Shown piece after piece: positions 25,211 through 35,420 of a stretch of 64,000 nt of DNA. How positions within the stretch are numbered: position 1 is the first letter of the stretch; every line of letters begins with the position of its first letter. Both the position numbers and the translations under genes were made by a program. The DNA is from Fibrobacterota bacterium (GTDB lineage: Bacteria; Fibrobacterota; Chitinivibrionia; Chitinivibrionales; Chitinispirillaceae): positions 37,049-101,048 of the forward strand of contig PLTF01000010.1 of the NCBI GenBank assembly GCA_003164335.1. The letters run 5' to 3'. The notes under the pieces were generated by a model that did no database searches, had not been told where the DNA came from, and saw nothing but the letters and a program-made list of their open reading frames with translations.

Positions 25211-26314
25211 ATGAACAAACCATCGTTGATCCTTATAGTCGATGACGATGTAACAACGGTTGCCATGCTCCAGGGCATTCTGGAAAGCGCAGGCTTTCTT
25301 ACCTGTACCGCTTTTGACGGCGCAGGTACCATTGCGATGCTTCTTCAGGAAAGTCCGGAGCTGATTCTTCTCGATGTGGGTTTGCCCGATGCCACCGGGA
25401 TCGAGATCTGCGGCCGGATTCGCAAAGAGCCCGCCGCCTCGCGGATCCCGATCATCTTCATATCGGCCAATGATGATGTAGCAACCAAGGTAAGAGGATT
25501 CGAAGCGGGCGGCGTGGATTACATCACCAAACCCCTCTATGGCGTCGAGGTCCTGGCTCGCGTCGGCACGCACCTCCGTCTCAAGCACGCTTACGACAAA
25601 CTAGCCGAGCTGCAATCCGAGCGTGTCTGGAAACTGGCGGTCACCCAGGAAGCGGTTATGCCCCGTCCCGAGGATTTTCCTGAAGCGAAATTCCAGGTCG
25701 TTCTGAATCAGATCCTTAAGGCCGGCGGGGATTTTTTCGACGTCATCCCCTATGGCAACCGGATTGTTGACTATGTGGTGGCCGACGCAGCGGGACACGA
25801 CCTCTCGGCTTCGTACTGGACCGCCGCCTTGAAAACGCTCCTGACCATGTATGCCGACCCGGTTGTCCCGGTCGAAGAGATTCTTTCCTCAATCAATAAT
25901 GCATTGCGAAGGATCCTGCCCGGCGATGTTTTCTTTACCGTTTTGTACACCCGGCTCAACAGGAATTCCGGAACATTCTGCTGTGCCAATGCAGGGAATC
26001 CGCCGGCAATCCTTTGCCGGAAGGGAAGGCTTCCTGAAATCGTGGAACAAAACAGCGATGTAATCGGCGCATTTCCCGACCCGATATTCGGCATAGCCGA
26101 AATGCAAGTGGATCCCGGCGACCGGTTTTTGCTGTATTCGGACGGCCTTGTTGAAATCGGCCGGGACCGCGAAGCGGGAATCCGGAAGCTGGCATTGGAG
26201 TGCACGGAATATGGTAATGAACCGCTTGGCGGCATGCTGGAGTCTATAAGGGCATCGCTGGCCGATAACCAGGAAATCCGGGATGATATCCTGCTTATGG
26301 GCGTCCAGGTTTAA
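25211..26314 (+). CDS. Response regulator with PP2C/SpoIIE phosphatase output (RsbU-like)
   Basis: A 367-residue two-domain protein. The receiver (1-120) has the acidic pair VDDD, phospho-acceptor Asp in LILLDVGLPD (residue ~55), and Lys in YITKP. After a helical linker, a PP2C domain (150-367) has ADAAGHDLSA, FLLYSDGLVEI and EIRDDILL metal-binding motifs. Such proteins dephosphorylate STAS-domain anti-anti-sigma factors. The next gene encodes a STAS protein, so this is a likely partner-switching pair controlled by phosphorylation. ATG 25211 follows GAGGAGCAGG. Confidence 0.93.
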   Translation: MNKPSLILIVDDDVTTVAMLQGILESAGFLTCTAFDGAGTIAMLLQESPELILLDVGLPDATGIEICGRIRKEPAASRIPIIFISANDDVATKVRGFEAGGVDYITKPLYGVEVLARVGTHLRLKHAYDKLAELQSERVWKLAVTQEAVMPRPEDFPEAKFQVVLNQILKAGGDFFDVIPYGNRIVDYVVADAAGHDLSASYWTAALKTLLTMYADPVVPVEEILSSINNALRRILPGDVFFTVLYTRLNRNSGTFCCANAGNPPAILCRKGRLPEIVEQNSDVIGAFPDPIFGIAEMQVDPGDRFLLYSDGLVEIGRDREAGIRKLALECTEYGNEPLGGMLESIRASLADNQEIRDDILLMGVQV

Positions 26315-26375
26315 GTGCGAAGGTCTCTCTCCGCCATGAGGGTTTAGACTCAACTAAAGGGGGCATGCGAAAAGT

Positions 26376-26690
26376 ATGTCGAATTACACCATCGAGAGCA
26401 ACGGTGCCGAGTGCAGAATAGTGGTTTGCGGCGATTTTGAAGTTTCCATGATTGCCGAACTCCAGCCTGTCCTGCGGCAGGAGCTGGAAAAGGGCGCAAT
26501 GTCAATCATCTTTGACTTTCTGCGAACGACCCTTCTCGATTCAAGCGGCATCGGCCTTCTCATCGCCACCGGCAATTCGCTTGCCAAAAAGTGCGGCAAA
26601 ATAGGCATCATTAATGTATCGCCGGAAATCATGCGGGTTCTCGCGAGCATGCGACTTGTCCCCCGCCTCAACGCAACCGGCAAGGCATAG
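26376..26690 (+). CDS. STAS-domain anti-anti-sigma factor
   Basis: A 104-residue single STAS domain with the phosphorylatable Ser in LLDSSGIGLLIATG, the expected position for SpoIIAA/RsbV-like proteins. Between an RsbU-like phosphatase (61 bp upstream) and cheA (9 bp downstream), it probably is the switch protein of the locus. No anti-sigma kinase (RsbW-like) or sigma factor is in the window, so the final target is unknown. ATG 26376 has GGGGGC upstream. Confidence 0.9.
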   Translation: MSNYTIESNGAECRIVVCGDFEVSMIAELQPVLRQELEKGAMSIIFDFLRTTLLDSSGIGLLIATGNSLAKKCGKIGIINVSPEIMRVLASMRLVPRLNATGKA

Positions 26691-26699
26691 GGGAACGAC

Positions 26700-29600
26700 A
26701 TGGACGACGATATCCTGAAGGAATTCATCAACGAATCGCGCGAGCACCTTTCCACCATCGAAGCCGACCTGCTCACCATCGAAGAGGGCGGCGTCAACAT
26801 CGATGAAGAACTTGTCAACAAGGTATTCAGGGCTGCGCATTCGATAAAAGGCGGAAGCGGGTTCTTCGGCCTCAATCGCGTCAAGGAGCTTGCCCATAAG
26901 GCGGAGACCGTGCTCGACATGCTCCGTTGCCGACGCATGGCGCCGAATCCCGAGATCATCAACTCCCTGCTTAACGCGTTCGATAAGCTGCGCGACATGA
27001 TCAATAATGCCGGTGAGAGCGAGACAGCCGATATTACCGACCTGGTGGCCATCCTTACCACTCTGGCGACCTCCTGCATGCCGGTTGACCAGAAGGCGAC
27101 GCTCTCGCAGACCACGGAGCTCCCGATTCCCGGCGGGGGCAGCATAACCCTGCCGACGACCGCTTACGAACGCTCCCGGCGATCCGCCCAGTATATCTAC
27201 CACCTTTCCTACGACCTGATCCATGATATCGAGCGCAAGGGAAAGAACATCCTCGATCTCTTCCGCGACCTCGGCGAGACCGGCGAAGTGCTGGATTGCA
27301 TCATCGATTTCGAAGCTTCGGGAACGCTCAACGACCCGGTGACCAACACCCTGCCGCTGACGCTCATTTTCGCGAGCGTCATGGAGCCGGACCTCATCGA
27401 TCCGGTTGTTGCGGTCCCGCAGAATAAAGTCAAGGTGCTCTACAGCCCCTCATCGCGCACCGCTGCGGCCCTACCCCAGCCGGCACCTTCCCAGCCGGAG
27501 ACGAGGGTTGTGGAGCCTTCGCCGGCCATGGCAGAGCCTGCACAGCGCACGGAAGAAACCAAACCCGCAGGAGGACCCAAGGCCGCCGTCGAACATAAAG
27601 TTACCGCGGACGATACGCTTCGTGTCAATGTAGGGCTTCTCGAAACGCTCATGAACCTGGCAGGGGAACTGGTACTTGGCCGAAACCAGCTCCATGCGGC
27701 CATCGGGAATAACAATGCGGAAACGCTCGCCGCTGCAGACGGACGGCTCAACCAGATAACCGCCGAATTGCAGGATGCGATCATGCGCACGCGGCTCCAG
27801 CCCATCGGCAATGTGTTTGCAAAATTTCCCCGCGTCGTGCGCGACATGGCTGCGGCCCTGCACAAGGAGATCCAGCTCGAAATCGAAGGGAAGGACGTCG
27901 CACTCGACAGGAGCCTCATCGAAGGGCTTTCGGACCCGCTGACGCACATGATCCGCAATGCGGTGGATCACGGCATTGAAACGCCCGACGAACGGAAACG
28001 CCGCGGAAAGAAACCGATCGGCACGGTACGCATCGATGCCCGGCATGAGGCCGGACAGGTGGTCGTCGAAATCGCCGACGACGGCAAAGGCATCGACGGC
28101 CGTAAGATCGCCGAGGCGGCACTCAAAAAAGGGCTCATCCGTCCCGAGAAGCTGCAGGGCATGTCGGACCAGGATAAAATAGCCCTGATCTTCCTCCCGG
28201 GGCTGTCAACCGCCGAAAAAGTGACCGACATTTCCGGACGCGGCGTAGGCATGGATGTTGTCAAGACCAATCTCGACCTGCTCGGCGGGAAGGTTGAAAT
28301 CAAATCCGAGATCGGCAAGGGATCGCTCTTCCGCATCAAACTGCCGCTCACGCTGGCCATTATCCCCTCGCTCATCGTCTCGGTTGAAAAGGAGCGGTTT
28401 GCCGTTCCGCAGATCAATGTCGAGGAGCTGCTGCGCATACGGCCCGAAGAGGTCAAGCGCCGCATCGAGGTGGTGGGCAACGCCGAGGTTCTGCTGCTGC
28501 GCGACCGGATCATTCCGCTTGTCCGGTTCGCCGATCTTCTGGGCATGGTCACGACCTATGTCGATCCATCGACGCAGAGCACTGAAATCGACCGCCGAAC
28601 CTCGATCGCCGACCGCCGGTCGCCCCGGCAATCCCTTGACACCATTGCAGGATCGTACCATGAAGAGAAGAACAGCGGCGCTCCGCTGCGCGGAGCACAG
28701 GACCGCCGGACCTCCCCAACCGACGCACTCGAAATAGTCGTGGTGACTACCGGCACCATGCAGTATGGCCTGGTGGTGGGAGCCTTCCACAACACCGAGG
28801 AGATCGTCGTCAAGCCGCTCGGGCGCCATCTCAAACTGCTGCGGGAGTATGCTGGGGCCACGATTCTCGGTGACGGCACCATTGCGCTCATCATCGATAT
28901 CGGCGGGCTCGCGAACAAGGCCGACCTGGCAGCGGTTTCCGGCAGCGCCCGGGCCATCAAGCAGGCGGAAGCGGCGGCGGCGGAACAATTTGACGATGTC
29001 CATTCGCTGCTCCTCTTCCATAACGCCGAAGACGAGGTCTGCGCCATGCCCCTTGATACGGTCATGCGCGTCGAGCGGGCAACCCCTTCGCAGATCGAAA
29101 CGGCCGGCAGCCGCAGGACCATCCAGTACCGCGGCGAGTCGCTGCCGCTGGTCACGCTGTCCGATGCCGCCCAGGTCAAGCAGATCGGCGATACGAAGGA
29201 CCTTGTCGTCATCGTTTCGAGCGTTCACGGCCGCGAGGTGGGCCTTCTGGGCGCCATGCCGGTCGATGTTATCGAAATAAAAGCCAAAATCGACCAGGTG
29301 ACCCATCGCCAGATGGGTATCTCCGGCTCGACCATCATCCGCGACAAAACAACGCTCCTTGCCGATGTTTACGAACTCGTGGACTCGATCTACCCGGAGT
29401 GGGGACAGAGGCGGATTGCCCAGCGGCAGGAGCCGGCAGGAGCGTCCGGCGAGGCGGGTCTTGAGCCGCAACCGGAACCGGACGGCAGCGCGCAGGCGGC
29501 GAAGATCACCGTGCTTCTTGCCGAGGATTCGGACTTTTTCCGTTCGCAGGTCAAACGCTACCTCCAGGATGCCGGATACGCGGTTCTTGACGCACCCGAC

Positions 29601-29867
29601 GGCGAGGCGGCCTGGGAGCTCCTGCAGCAGCATGTGGGCGAAGTCCGCGTCGTGGTGACCGACATCGAAATGCCCCGGCTCGACGGCCTCGGGCTGACAA
29701 AGCGGATAAGGGCCGACGAACGGACCGCCGCCCTGCCGATCATCGCGGTCACCTCCCTTGCCGGGGACGAGGAAGTTGCAAAGGGGAAAGCTGCGGGCGT
29801 AACCGCGTATCATATAAAACTCGATCGCGACAAACTTATCGAATCCGTCCAGGCAATGGCGGCCTGA
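26700..29867 (+). CDS. cheA: Hybrid chemotaxis histidine kinase CheA (HPt-CheA-CheW-CheW-REC)
   Basis: A 1055-residue CheA. Order: HPt with phospho-His in FRAAHSIKGGSG (residue ~47); a long linker; a Pro-rich stretch (~245-300); P3 dimerisation helices (VNVGLLETLMNLAGELVLGR); ATPase domain with HMIRNAVDHGIE (~417) and DISGRGVGMDVV; a CheW-like domain interrupted by a low-complexity insert (~620-675); a second CheW-like domain (~760-900); and a C-terminal receiver (ILLAEDS-type VLLAEDSDFF, Asp in VVVTDIEMP). The receiver may act as a phosphate sink or output. It sits directly after the STAS gene and before an MCP. This is the main che cluster (cheA, MCP, cheW, cheB, cheR). Confidence 0.95.
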   Translation: MDDDILKEFINESREHLSTIEADLLTIEEGGVNIDEELVNKVFRAAHSIKGGSGFFGLNRVKELAHKAETVLDMLRCRRMAPNPEIINSLLNAFDKLRDMINNAGESETADITDLVAILTTLATSCMPVDQKATLSQTTELPIPGGGSITLPTTAYERSRRSAQYIYHLSYDLIHDIERKGKNILDLFRDLGETGEVLDCIIDFEASGTLNDPVTNTLPLTLIFASVMEPDLIDPVVAVPQNKVKVLYSPSSRTAAALPQPAPSQPETRVVEPSPAMAEPAQRTEETKPAGGPKAAVEHKVTADDTLRVNVGLLETLMNLAGELVLGRNQLHAAIGNNNAETLAAADGRLNQITAELQDAIMRTRLQPIGNVFAKFPRVVRDMAAALHKEIQLEIEGKDVALDRSLIEGLSDPLTHMIRNAVDHGIETPDERKRRGKKPIGTVRIDARHEAGQVVVEIADDGKGIDGRKIAEAALKKGLIRPEKLQGMSDQDKIALIFLPGLSTAEKVTDISGRGVGMDVVKTNLDLLGGKVEIKSEIGKGSLFRIKLPLTLAIIPSLIVSVEKERFAVPQINVEELLRIRPEEVKRRIEVVGNAEVLLLRDRIIPLVRFADLLGMVTTYVDPSTQSTEIDRRTSIADRRSPRQSLDTIAGSYHEEKNSGAPLRGAQDRRTSPTDALEIVVVTTGTMQYGLVVGAFHNTEEIVVKPLGRHLKLLREYAGATILGDGTIALIIDIGGLANKADLAAVSGSARAIKQAEAAAAEQFDDVHSLLLFHNAEDEVCAMPLDTVMRVERATPSQIETAGSRRTIQYRGESLPLVTLSDAAQVKQIGDTKDLVVIVSSVHGREVGLLGAMPVDVIEIKAKIDQVTHRQMGISGSTIIRDKTTLLADVYELVDSIYPEWGQRRIAQRQEPAGASGEAGLEPQPEPDGSAQAAKITVLLAEDSDFFRSQVKRYLQDAGYAVLDAPDGEAAWELLQQHVGEVRVVVTDIEMPRLDGLGLTKRIRADERTAALPIIAVTSLAGDEEVAKGKAAGVTAYHIKLDRDKLIESVQAMAA

Positions 29868-29927
29868 CACGCAGAAATGAGGAACTATATAATGCTTCAA
29901 AAAAGAGTTACCACTCAGGGAGGTACC

Positions 29928-30251
29928 ATGAAGAACTGCAATGCCGCTCCTGAGCCCCCGGCAATCGGCGTATTCCCGGTCAGCAAGGAAATCACACCGC
30001 TGATGAACGGCCGCCTTCCCTGCAGAGAGGTTTTATGGTGCGAAGGATGGTATCGGCGTAACAATAATAAAGCAACCGGAGTGAACCGTATTCCGGATTC
30101 GACGGTTATTGAAATCGGAAAAAGAATTGGACAGGGTATCGGAACGGCCCTGATGTTCCTGGCAGTCCTTACGGCACTTGGCTGGGAGGGTTTGTTTCCG
30201 GCTGCCGGTCCGAAAGGCCGTACCCTTGCAGAGCGATTATCGGAAAATTGA
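29928..30251 (+). CDS. Small hypothetical protein with one membrane segment
   Basis: A 107-residue product, not recognised. I place the start at ATG 29928 because AGGGAGG lies at ideal spacing; longer versions start at 29877 or 29892. It has two Cys (NCNAAP, LPCREVLWCEGW adds two more), a basic middle and one hydrophobic segment GTALMFLAVLTALGWEGLF near the C-terminus. It lies between cheA and an MCP on the same strand and may be a small membrane accessory of the chemosensory complex, but this is only positional. Confidence 0.5.
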   Translation: MKNCNAAPEPPAIGVFPVSKEITPLMNGRLPCREVLWCEGWYRRNNNKATGVNRIPDSTVIEIGKRIGQGIGTALMFLAVLTALGWEGLFPAAGPKGRTLAERLSEN

Positions 30252-30329
30252 CCAAAAGGGCCCGGGGTTCGCGCGAGCGGCCTCCGGAAGCCTCGCCCCG
30301 CATCATAAAATTAAGAAGGGAGATTTGCC

Positions 30330-32006
30330 ATGTTGAAAATGACCGATATGAAAATCGGCACCCGTATGCAGGCAGGTTTTGGAATAGTCAATATTTTGCT
30401 TGTCGTTTTGGTGGGAATCGCGTTCTGGGGAGTGGGGTCTTTACTGACAAAGTCCAATGAGCTACAAGCGCAAGACCATATGACTACCCTGACACGGGGC
30501 GTCTCCACCGATATAAGCAGAATATTCCTCGATATCGCGAAAATATCCGAAGCAAAAGACATGGGAATGAAACAAACCTTCAGGGAAGATCTCGACCAGC
30601 AGCGCATTGCCTATAAGGCAAAGCTCGATGAACTGGATGCGACGGTGAACTCTGAAACCGGTAGAAAGCTTGTCCAGGATATTCATGAAAAGGCTGCATC
30701 GTTGACCGATGTCGACAACAGGGTTCTTGAACTTTCCATGGCGGGAAAGGAGAGTGAGGCGGCTGATATTTTCCTCTCTCGGAGCGACAGGGGAATTCAG
30801 GAAGTAATGCAAGCCTGCAACGACCTGATTTCGTGGCAAGAGAAACGAATCGACGAGGCAAAGGCTGCACTCGCAGCAGAGGTAGCCGGCGTGCGCACGA
30901 TGATTATTATCAACGGTATTATCGCCTTCCTTCTCGCCTTCCTGATCGGAATGATCATTACTCGCAGTGTGGCGGGTGTCCTTGGCGCAGCAACCGCCCA
31001 TGCTCAGGAAATCGCAAAGGGCGATGTTTCAAGAGAAGTGCCGGAATTTTTTCTCGTTCGCAAGGATGAGGGGGGCGATCTCGCAAGAGCTTTTAAGGGT
31101 ATGACCGACAATCTGCGCAATTTGATCCGCAATGTTTCAGGTGGAATTCAGACGCTCGCCTCATCATCGACCGAATTGTCCGCTATTGCCAGCCAGACAA
31201 CCGGCGGCGTCAAGGCTATTTCGGCCCAGACCACCGCGGTTGCCGCGGCGGCCGAGGAGTCGAGCGCCAATACCCTGTCGGTAGCGACAAGCATGGAAGA
31301 AGCGTCTGCAAATCTGGGCTCGGTTGCGAGCGCGACCGAGGAGATGAGCGCTACGGTGGGCGAGATCGCCTCGAATTCCGAGAAGGCGCGGTCGATCAGC
31401 GAGCAGGCGATGTCGCAGGCGCAAACCATATCGTCCATGATGCAGCAGCTTGGGGCCGCGGCGCAGGAGATCGGGCAGGTGACCGAGACCATTACCGACA
31501 TATCGTCGCAGACCAACCTTTTAGCCCTCAACGCGACCATCGAAGCGGCGCGTGCAGGCGCGGCGGGCAAGGGTTTTGCCGTGGTGGCCAACGAGATCAA
31601 GGAGCTGGCGCGGCAGACCGCGGCCGCAACCGAGGATATAAAGGCCAAGATAGGCGGCGTCCAGAGCTCGACCGGCAGCGCCATCGCGGATATCGACAAG
31701 ATCGTGGATGTCATCAAGGAGGTGGGAACCATCGTTTCGAGCATTGCGGCGGCCATCGAGGAGCAATCGACGGTGACGCGCGACGTTGCCGGAAACATCG
31801 CGCAGGCTTCGAGCGGGGTCCAGGAAGCAAACGAGCGGATCAGCCAGACCGCTGCGGTGTCCAAGACGATTGCAACGGATATTGCCGGGATAAGCGCTGG
31901 TGTCAGCGAAATCAGCCAGGGTGGGGAGCAAGTGCAGACAAGCGCAGTCGAGCTGTCGAAACTTTCGGAGCAACTTAAGGAAATGGTGGGCCGGTTCAAG
32001 GTATAG
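30330..32006 (+). CDS. Methyl-accepting chemotaxis protein
   Basis: A 558-residue transmembrane receptor. TM1 at ~16-36, a periplasmic four-helix-bundle sensor (~40-190), TM2 ([19 protein letters not shown], ~192-212), HAMP (~213-270), and a signalling domain with an intact hairpin tip [20 protein letters not shown] (~391-410) and [18 protein letters not shown]. The C-terminus has no tethering pentapeptide. It is the receptor of the main che cluster, with AGGGAG before ATG 30330. The ligand is unknown. Confidence 0.95.
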   Translation: MLKMTDMKIGTRMQAGFGIVNILLVVLVGIAFWGVGSLLTKSNELQAQDHMTTLTRGVSTDISRIFLDIAKISEAKDMGMKQTFREDLDQQRIAYKAKLDELDATVNSETGRKLVQDIHEKAASLTDVDNRVLELSMAGKESEAADIFLSRSDRGIQEVMQACNDLISWQEKRIDEAKAALAAEVAGVRTMIIINGIIAFLLAFLIGMIITRSVAGVLGAATAHAQEIAKGDVSREVPEFFLVRKDEGGDLARAFKGMTDNLRNLIRNVSGGIQTLASSSTELSAIASQTTGGVKAISAQTTAVAAAAEESSANTLSVATSMEEASANLGSVASATEEMSATVGEIASNSEKARSISEQAMSQAQTISSMMQQLGAAAQEIGQVTETITDISSQTNLLALNATIEAARAGAAGKGFAVVANEIKELARQTAAATEDIKAKIGGVQSSTGSAIADIDKIVDVIKEVGTIVSSIAAAIEEQSTVTRDVAGNIAQASSGVQEANERISQTAAVSKTIATDIAGISAGVSEISQGGEQVQTSAVELSKLSEQLKEMVGRFKV

Positions 32007-32042
32007 GGAGGAATTTGCATTACTACATTTAAGGGAGAGTTT

Positions 32043-32447
32043 ATGCTTATTAATTGGACACCGGTCCTGAGCGTCAACATCGAACAGATCGACGGCGAGC
32101 ACAAAAAGCTTGTCGATATGATCAACGGCCTGAACGACGCGATGAAAACCGGTAAAAGCAAGGAGCGGCTGGGATGGCTGCTCAATGAACTCGTTGGCTA
32201 CGCCGGGGTCCATTTCGGCACCGAAGAGAAGCTCATGGACCGGCATGCCTACCCGTCTGCAGTCTTGCACAAACTGGAGCACAAGAAGTTTGTCGGCCAG
32301 GTCGGCGAATTCAAGAAGCTGTTCGACTCCGGCAAGGCCATGCTCTCGATGGAGGTGATGTCGTTCCTGAGCGACTGGCTGAAAAACCATATCATGAAAA
32401 CCGACAAGCAGTACGGGCCGTTTTTTAATGGTAAAGGCGTCAAATAA
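32043..32447 (+). CDS. Bacteriohemerythrin 1
   Basis: A 134-residue single-domain hemerythrin, a non-heme di-iron O2-binding protein. Ligand pattern intact: His in DGEHKKL, HFGTEE (HxxxE), HKLEH (HxxxH) and HIMKTD (HxxxxD). Located between an MCP and a second hemerythrin, so it may deliver or buffer O2 for chemosensory signalling. AAGGGAGAG precedes ATG 32043. Confidence 0.95.
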   Translation: MLINWTPVLSVNIEQIDGEHKKLVDMINGLNDAMKTGKSKERLGWLLNELVGYAGVHFGTEEKLMDRHAYPSAVLHKLEHKKFVGQVGEFKKLFDSGKAMLSMEVMSFLSDWLKNHIMKTDKQYGPFFNGKGVK

Positions 32448-32481
32448 GGTTTCCTTAACCTATTTACCGAATTGGAGCAGT

Positions 32482-32892
32482 ATGCTGATCGAATGGACAG
32501 ACAGCCTGAGCGTTAAGATTGCCGAAATCGATATGCAGCATAAAAAGCTCGTCTCACTTTTGAACGGGCTGCACGAGGCGACCCAGGACGGCAGGCGCGC
32601 GGTGCCGCTCGCCCCGCTCTTTGGCGAACTGCTCGCCTATGCCGCGGTCCACTTCGAAACCGAGGAAAGGCTCATGGAAAAGTACCGCTTCCCGGACCTT
32701 CCCGCTCACCGGTCGGAGCATGAACGGTTCGTGAGACAGGTGGTCGGATTTAAAGAGCTGCAGGAATTTGAGTTCTACTCGCAGATTCTTTCCCTGGACC
32801 TGTTGACATTTCTCAAAAACTGGCTTCAAAACCATATATTAAAAACCGATATGCTCTATGGCCCCTATCTCAATGCGCGTGGAGTCAATTAG
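32482..32892 (+). CDS. Bacteriohemerythrin 2
   Basis: A 136-residue hemerythrin paralogue with intact ligands: DMQHKKL, HFETEE, HRSEH and HILKTD. I use ATG 32482, which has GGAG just upstream and aligns with the other copies; an in-frame start at 32428 would overlap hemerythrin 1. The two genes are adjacent and share the MLI-W-T start, suggesting tandem duplication followed by divergence. Confidence 0.94.
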   Translation: MLIEWTDSLSVKIAEIDMQHKKLVSLLNGLHEATQDGRRAVPLAPLFGELLAYAAVHFETEERLMEKYRFPDLPAHRSEHERFVRQVVGFKELQEFEFYSQILSLDLLTFLKNWLQNHILKTDMLYGPYLNARGVN

Positions 32893-32942
32893 ACGGGGAA
32901 TGGCCCGCAATGCCTTTTGCAGCGTGAATCTCTAGGTAAAGG

Positions 32943-33449
32943 ATGGAGTACATGACGGAACCCGATGAAAAAACATCTGAAGACACCAGGCTGGTTGCCA
33001 CCTTTCTTCTCGCCGGCGGCCTGTTCGGCATCGATACCGCGCTCATCCAGGAGGTGTCGAAGGTCGGGGCAATAACCCCGGTCCGGCATGCGCCGGCGTA
33101 TGTCATGGGCATCCGGAATCTTCGCGGCAAAATTGTCACCGTCATCGACCTGCAGGCGCGCCTGGACCTTGGAGCTGCCGACTTGACCGGGGAGAGCCGG
33201 ATCCTCATCGTGGAAAACGCGGGCGAGCCGGTCGGTCTCGTCGTCGACGGCGTATCGGATACTATTTCCATTAATCAGGCCGACATTAAACCGCCGCCCC
33301 CGGGACTCCACGGCATCCAGGCTCATAACCTCCTTGGCGTACACAGGACCGGCGAACGTATCGTATCCCTCCTCGACCCCGCCATCGTACTGAAGGCCGA
33401 AGAGGAACATGCCGGCGAAATGGCCATCAAAGAGCGGGTTGCTTCGTGA
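32943..33449 (+). CDS. cheW: Chemotaxis coupling protein CheW
   Basis: A 168-residue CheW that links receptors to CheA. Landmarks: FLLAGGLFGIDTALIQEVSK, VRHAPAYVMGIRNLRGKIVT, VIDLQARLDL, GLVVDGVSD. The start is 32943 or ATG 32952, which has GGAG close by. It overlaps cheB by 4 nt (GTGA), so cheW-cheB-cheR form one translationally coupled unit. Confidence 0.94.
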   Translation: MEYMTEPDEKTSEDTRLVATFLLAGGLFGIDTALIQEVSKVGAITPVRHAPAYVMGIRNLRGKIVTVIDLQARLDLGAADLTGESRILIVENAGEPVGLVVDGVSDTISINQADIKPPPPGLHGIQAHNLLGVHRTGERIVSLLDPAIVLKAEEEHAGEMAIKERVAS

Positions 33450-34570
33450 AACCGCTCAGGGTTCTTGTCGCCGACGATTCCGTTCTGTTCCGCCGTGTTC
33501 TGACCGAGGTTCTCGGATCGCTCCCGCAAGTAGAAGTTGTGGGTACGGCCTCGAACGGAAAAGTCGCGCTTGCCAAAATCCGTGAGATGCGCCCGGATCT
33601 CCTGACTCTTGACCTGGAAATGCCGGAGCTGGATGGGCTTGCCGTGCTCGATGAACTGCGCCGGACAAGGGACCGGACATCCGTCATTGTCGTGAGTGCA
33701 TTGACAAAACACGGGGGACAAATCACGATGAAGGCGCTCGATAAAGGCGCCTTCGATTTTATTACCAAGCCCGAATCGGCATCAGCGGAGGAGAGCCGCG
33801 AATCGATACGCAAAGAGCTTGCCCCGCGACTGCGCGCACTCATGCATAGGCTCGAAATCCGGGATATCCTGAAGGCCGGGCCGGTAGACGGGGGTGCGAA
33901 AAACAAGGCCCCGGTCAAGGCTTCGCCGAAAGCGGAGGATCTGGCGGCAATATCGGGACGCATGGCCCGGCTTGCCTCGCCGTCCAGGGCGGATATGGTT
34001 CTCATCGGCGTCTCGACCGGGGGCCCGAGCGCCCTCTCCCGGGTGATCCCGGCCATCCCTGCCGACATCGGCGTGCCGATTCTTATCGTGCAGCACATGC
34101 CGCCGATATTCACCCAGTCGCTTGCCGAGAGCCTCGCAGCGCGAAGCGCCATTGCGGTGCGCGAAGCGGCCGACAGCGAGGTGCTCAAACCGAACACGGC
34201 GTACATTGCGCCGGGCGGGCGCCACATGAAGATTATCGCAGGATTTCAGGGCGACCGGGCTATCCAGATTACCGACGATCCGCCGGAGAATAACTGCAGG
34301 CCGGCGGTCGACTATCTTTTCCGTTCGGCGGCTTCGAATTTCCCCGGCCGCGCCCTGGCGGTGATCCTGACGGGCATGGGCAGCGACGGAACCATCGGAC
34401 TGAAGCTCCTCAAGCGCCATGGCTGCTATGTAATAGCCCAGGACGAGGCAACCAGCGTCGTTTACGGTATGCCGAAGGCGGCCCTGGATGCCGGGACGGT
34501 TGACGTGGTCCTGCCCCTCGACAATATTGCCGGCCGGATTACCTCATCGCTCCGGGGAATCGCCGGATGA
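33446..34570 (+). CDS. cheB: Chemotaxis methylesterase CheB
   Basis: A 374-residue receptor methylesterase/deamidase. Receiver domain (1-120) with VADDS and phospho-Asp in LTLDLEMPELDG. Catalytic domain (~185-370) with the Ser-His-Asp triad in VSTGGPSAL, IVQHMPPIF and LTGMGSDG. Start codon is GTG at 33446, overlapping the cheW stop; the stop overlaps the cheR ATG. Phosphorylation by CheA is expected to activate demethylation of the neighbouring MCPs. Confidence 0.96.
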   Translation: MKPLRVLVADDSVLFRRVLTEVLGSLPQVEVVGTASNGKVALAKIREMRPDLLTLDLEMPELDGLAVLDELRRTRDRTSVIVVSALTKHGGQITMKALDKGAFDFITKPESASAEESRESIRKELAPRLRALMHRLEIRDILKAGPVDGGAKNKAPVKASPKAEDLAAISGRMARLASPSRADMVLIGVSTGGPSALSRVIPAIPADIGVPILIVQHMPPIFTQSLAESLAARSAIAVREAADSEVLKPNTAYIAPGGRHMKIIAGFQGDRAIQITDDPPENNCRPAVDYLFRSAASNFPGRALAVILTGMGSDGTIGLKLLKRHGCYVIAQDEATSVVYGMPKAALDAGTVDVVLPLDNIAGRITSSLRGIAG

Positions 34571-35409
34571 GCGTTTCGCCGACTGCCGGGGAAGTGGTCG
34601 CCTGGGGCTCCTATATCAAGGAGATCTGCGGCATTAACCTTGACACGACAAAAGGGTATCTCCTCGAAACCCGTCTTGCACCGCTCATCAGGGAAACCGG
34701 TGCCGCCGGGTTTTCCGAGCTGCTGGCAAAGGTCAAGGCCGATTTCTCCAAAGGATTCCGGCGGAAGGTCATCGACAGCATTACCACCAACGAGACCTCC
34801 TTTTTTCGCGATGCATCGCCCTTCGAGCTCCTCCGGCATAAACTCCTTCCCGAGTGCATCGACCGGAAGAACCGCGCGGGCTTGAGGCCGGTTCCGATCC
34901 GTATCTGGAGCGCGGCCTGCTCTACGGGCCAGGAGGCATACAGCACCGGGATCGTTTTGACCGAGCTCCTCGGCAATCTACGCGGGTACGATGTGCGAAT
35001 CCTCGGAACCGATATTTCGGATAAGGCGGTCGCAGCCGCAAGTTACGCCATGTACGGCAACTTCGACCTGGGGCGGGGAATGCCGGCTGACAGGATCGCC
35101 CGCCACTTCACTCCTCAATCCGACAGCCGGTGGAAGGTCCGCGACGAGATACGCGCTCTCGCAACCTTCAAAACCATGAACCTTCTCGAACCGTTTTCAT
35201 TCCCCCACCCCTTCGACATCATTTTCTGCCGGAATGTCGCCATATATTTCACCGAAGCCGATAAAATACGCCTGTTCAAGAATATCGCACGGTGTCTTGC
35301 AAAGGACGGATGCCTCATCATCGGCTCGACGGAGTCTATTGCCGGCATCTGCCCGGAATTCGAACCGAAGCGCCATCTGCGGTCGGTGTATTACCAGCTT
35401 AAAGGCTGA
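34567..35409 (+). CDS. cheR: Chemotaxis methyltransferase CheR
   Basis: A 280-residue SAM-dependent glutamate methyltransferase acting on MCPs. Small N-terminal helical domain, then a Rossmann domain with [24 protein letters not shown] (SAM site), ILGTDIS and [13 protein letters not shown]. Overlaps cheB by ATGA. No TPR extension is present. Confidence 0.96.
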   Translation: MSVSPTAGEVVAWGSYIKEICGINLDTTKGYLLETRLAPLIRETGAAGFSELLAKVKADFSKGFRRKVIDSITTNETSFFRDASPFELLRHKLLPECIDRKNRAGLRPVPIRIWSAACSTGQEAYSTGIVLTELLGNLRGYDVRILGTDISDKAVAAASYAMYGNFDLGRGMPADRIARHFTPQSDSRWKVRDEIRALATFKTMNLLEPFSFPHPFDIIFCRNVAIYFTEADKIRLFKNIARCLAKDGCLIIGSTESIAGICPEFEPKRHLRSVYYQLKG

Positions 35410-35420
35410 GGGGGTTTTCC

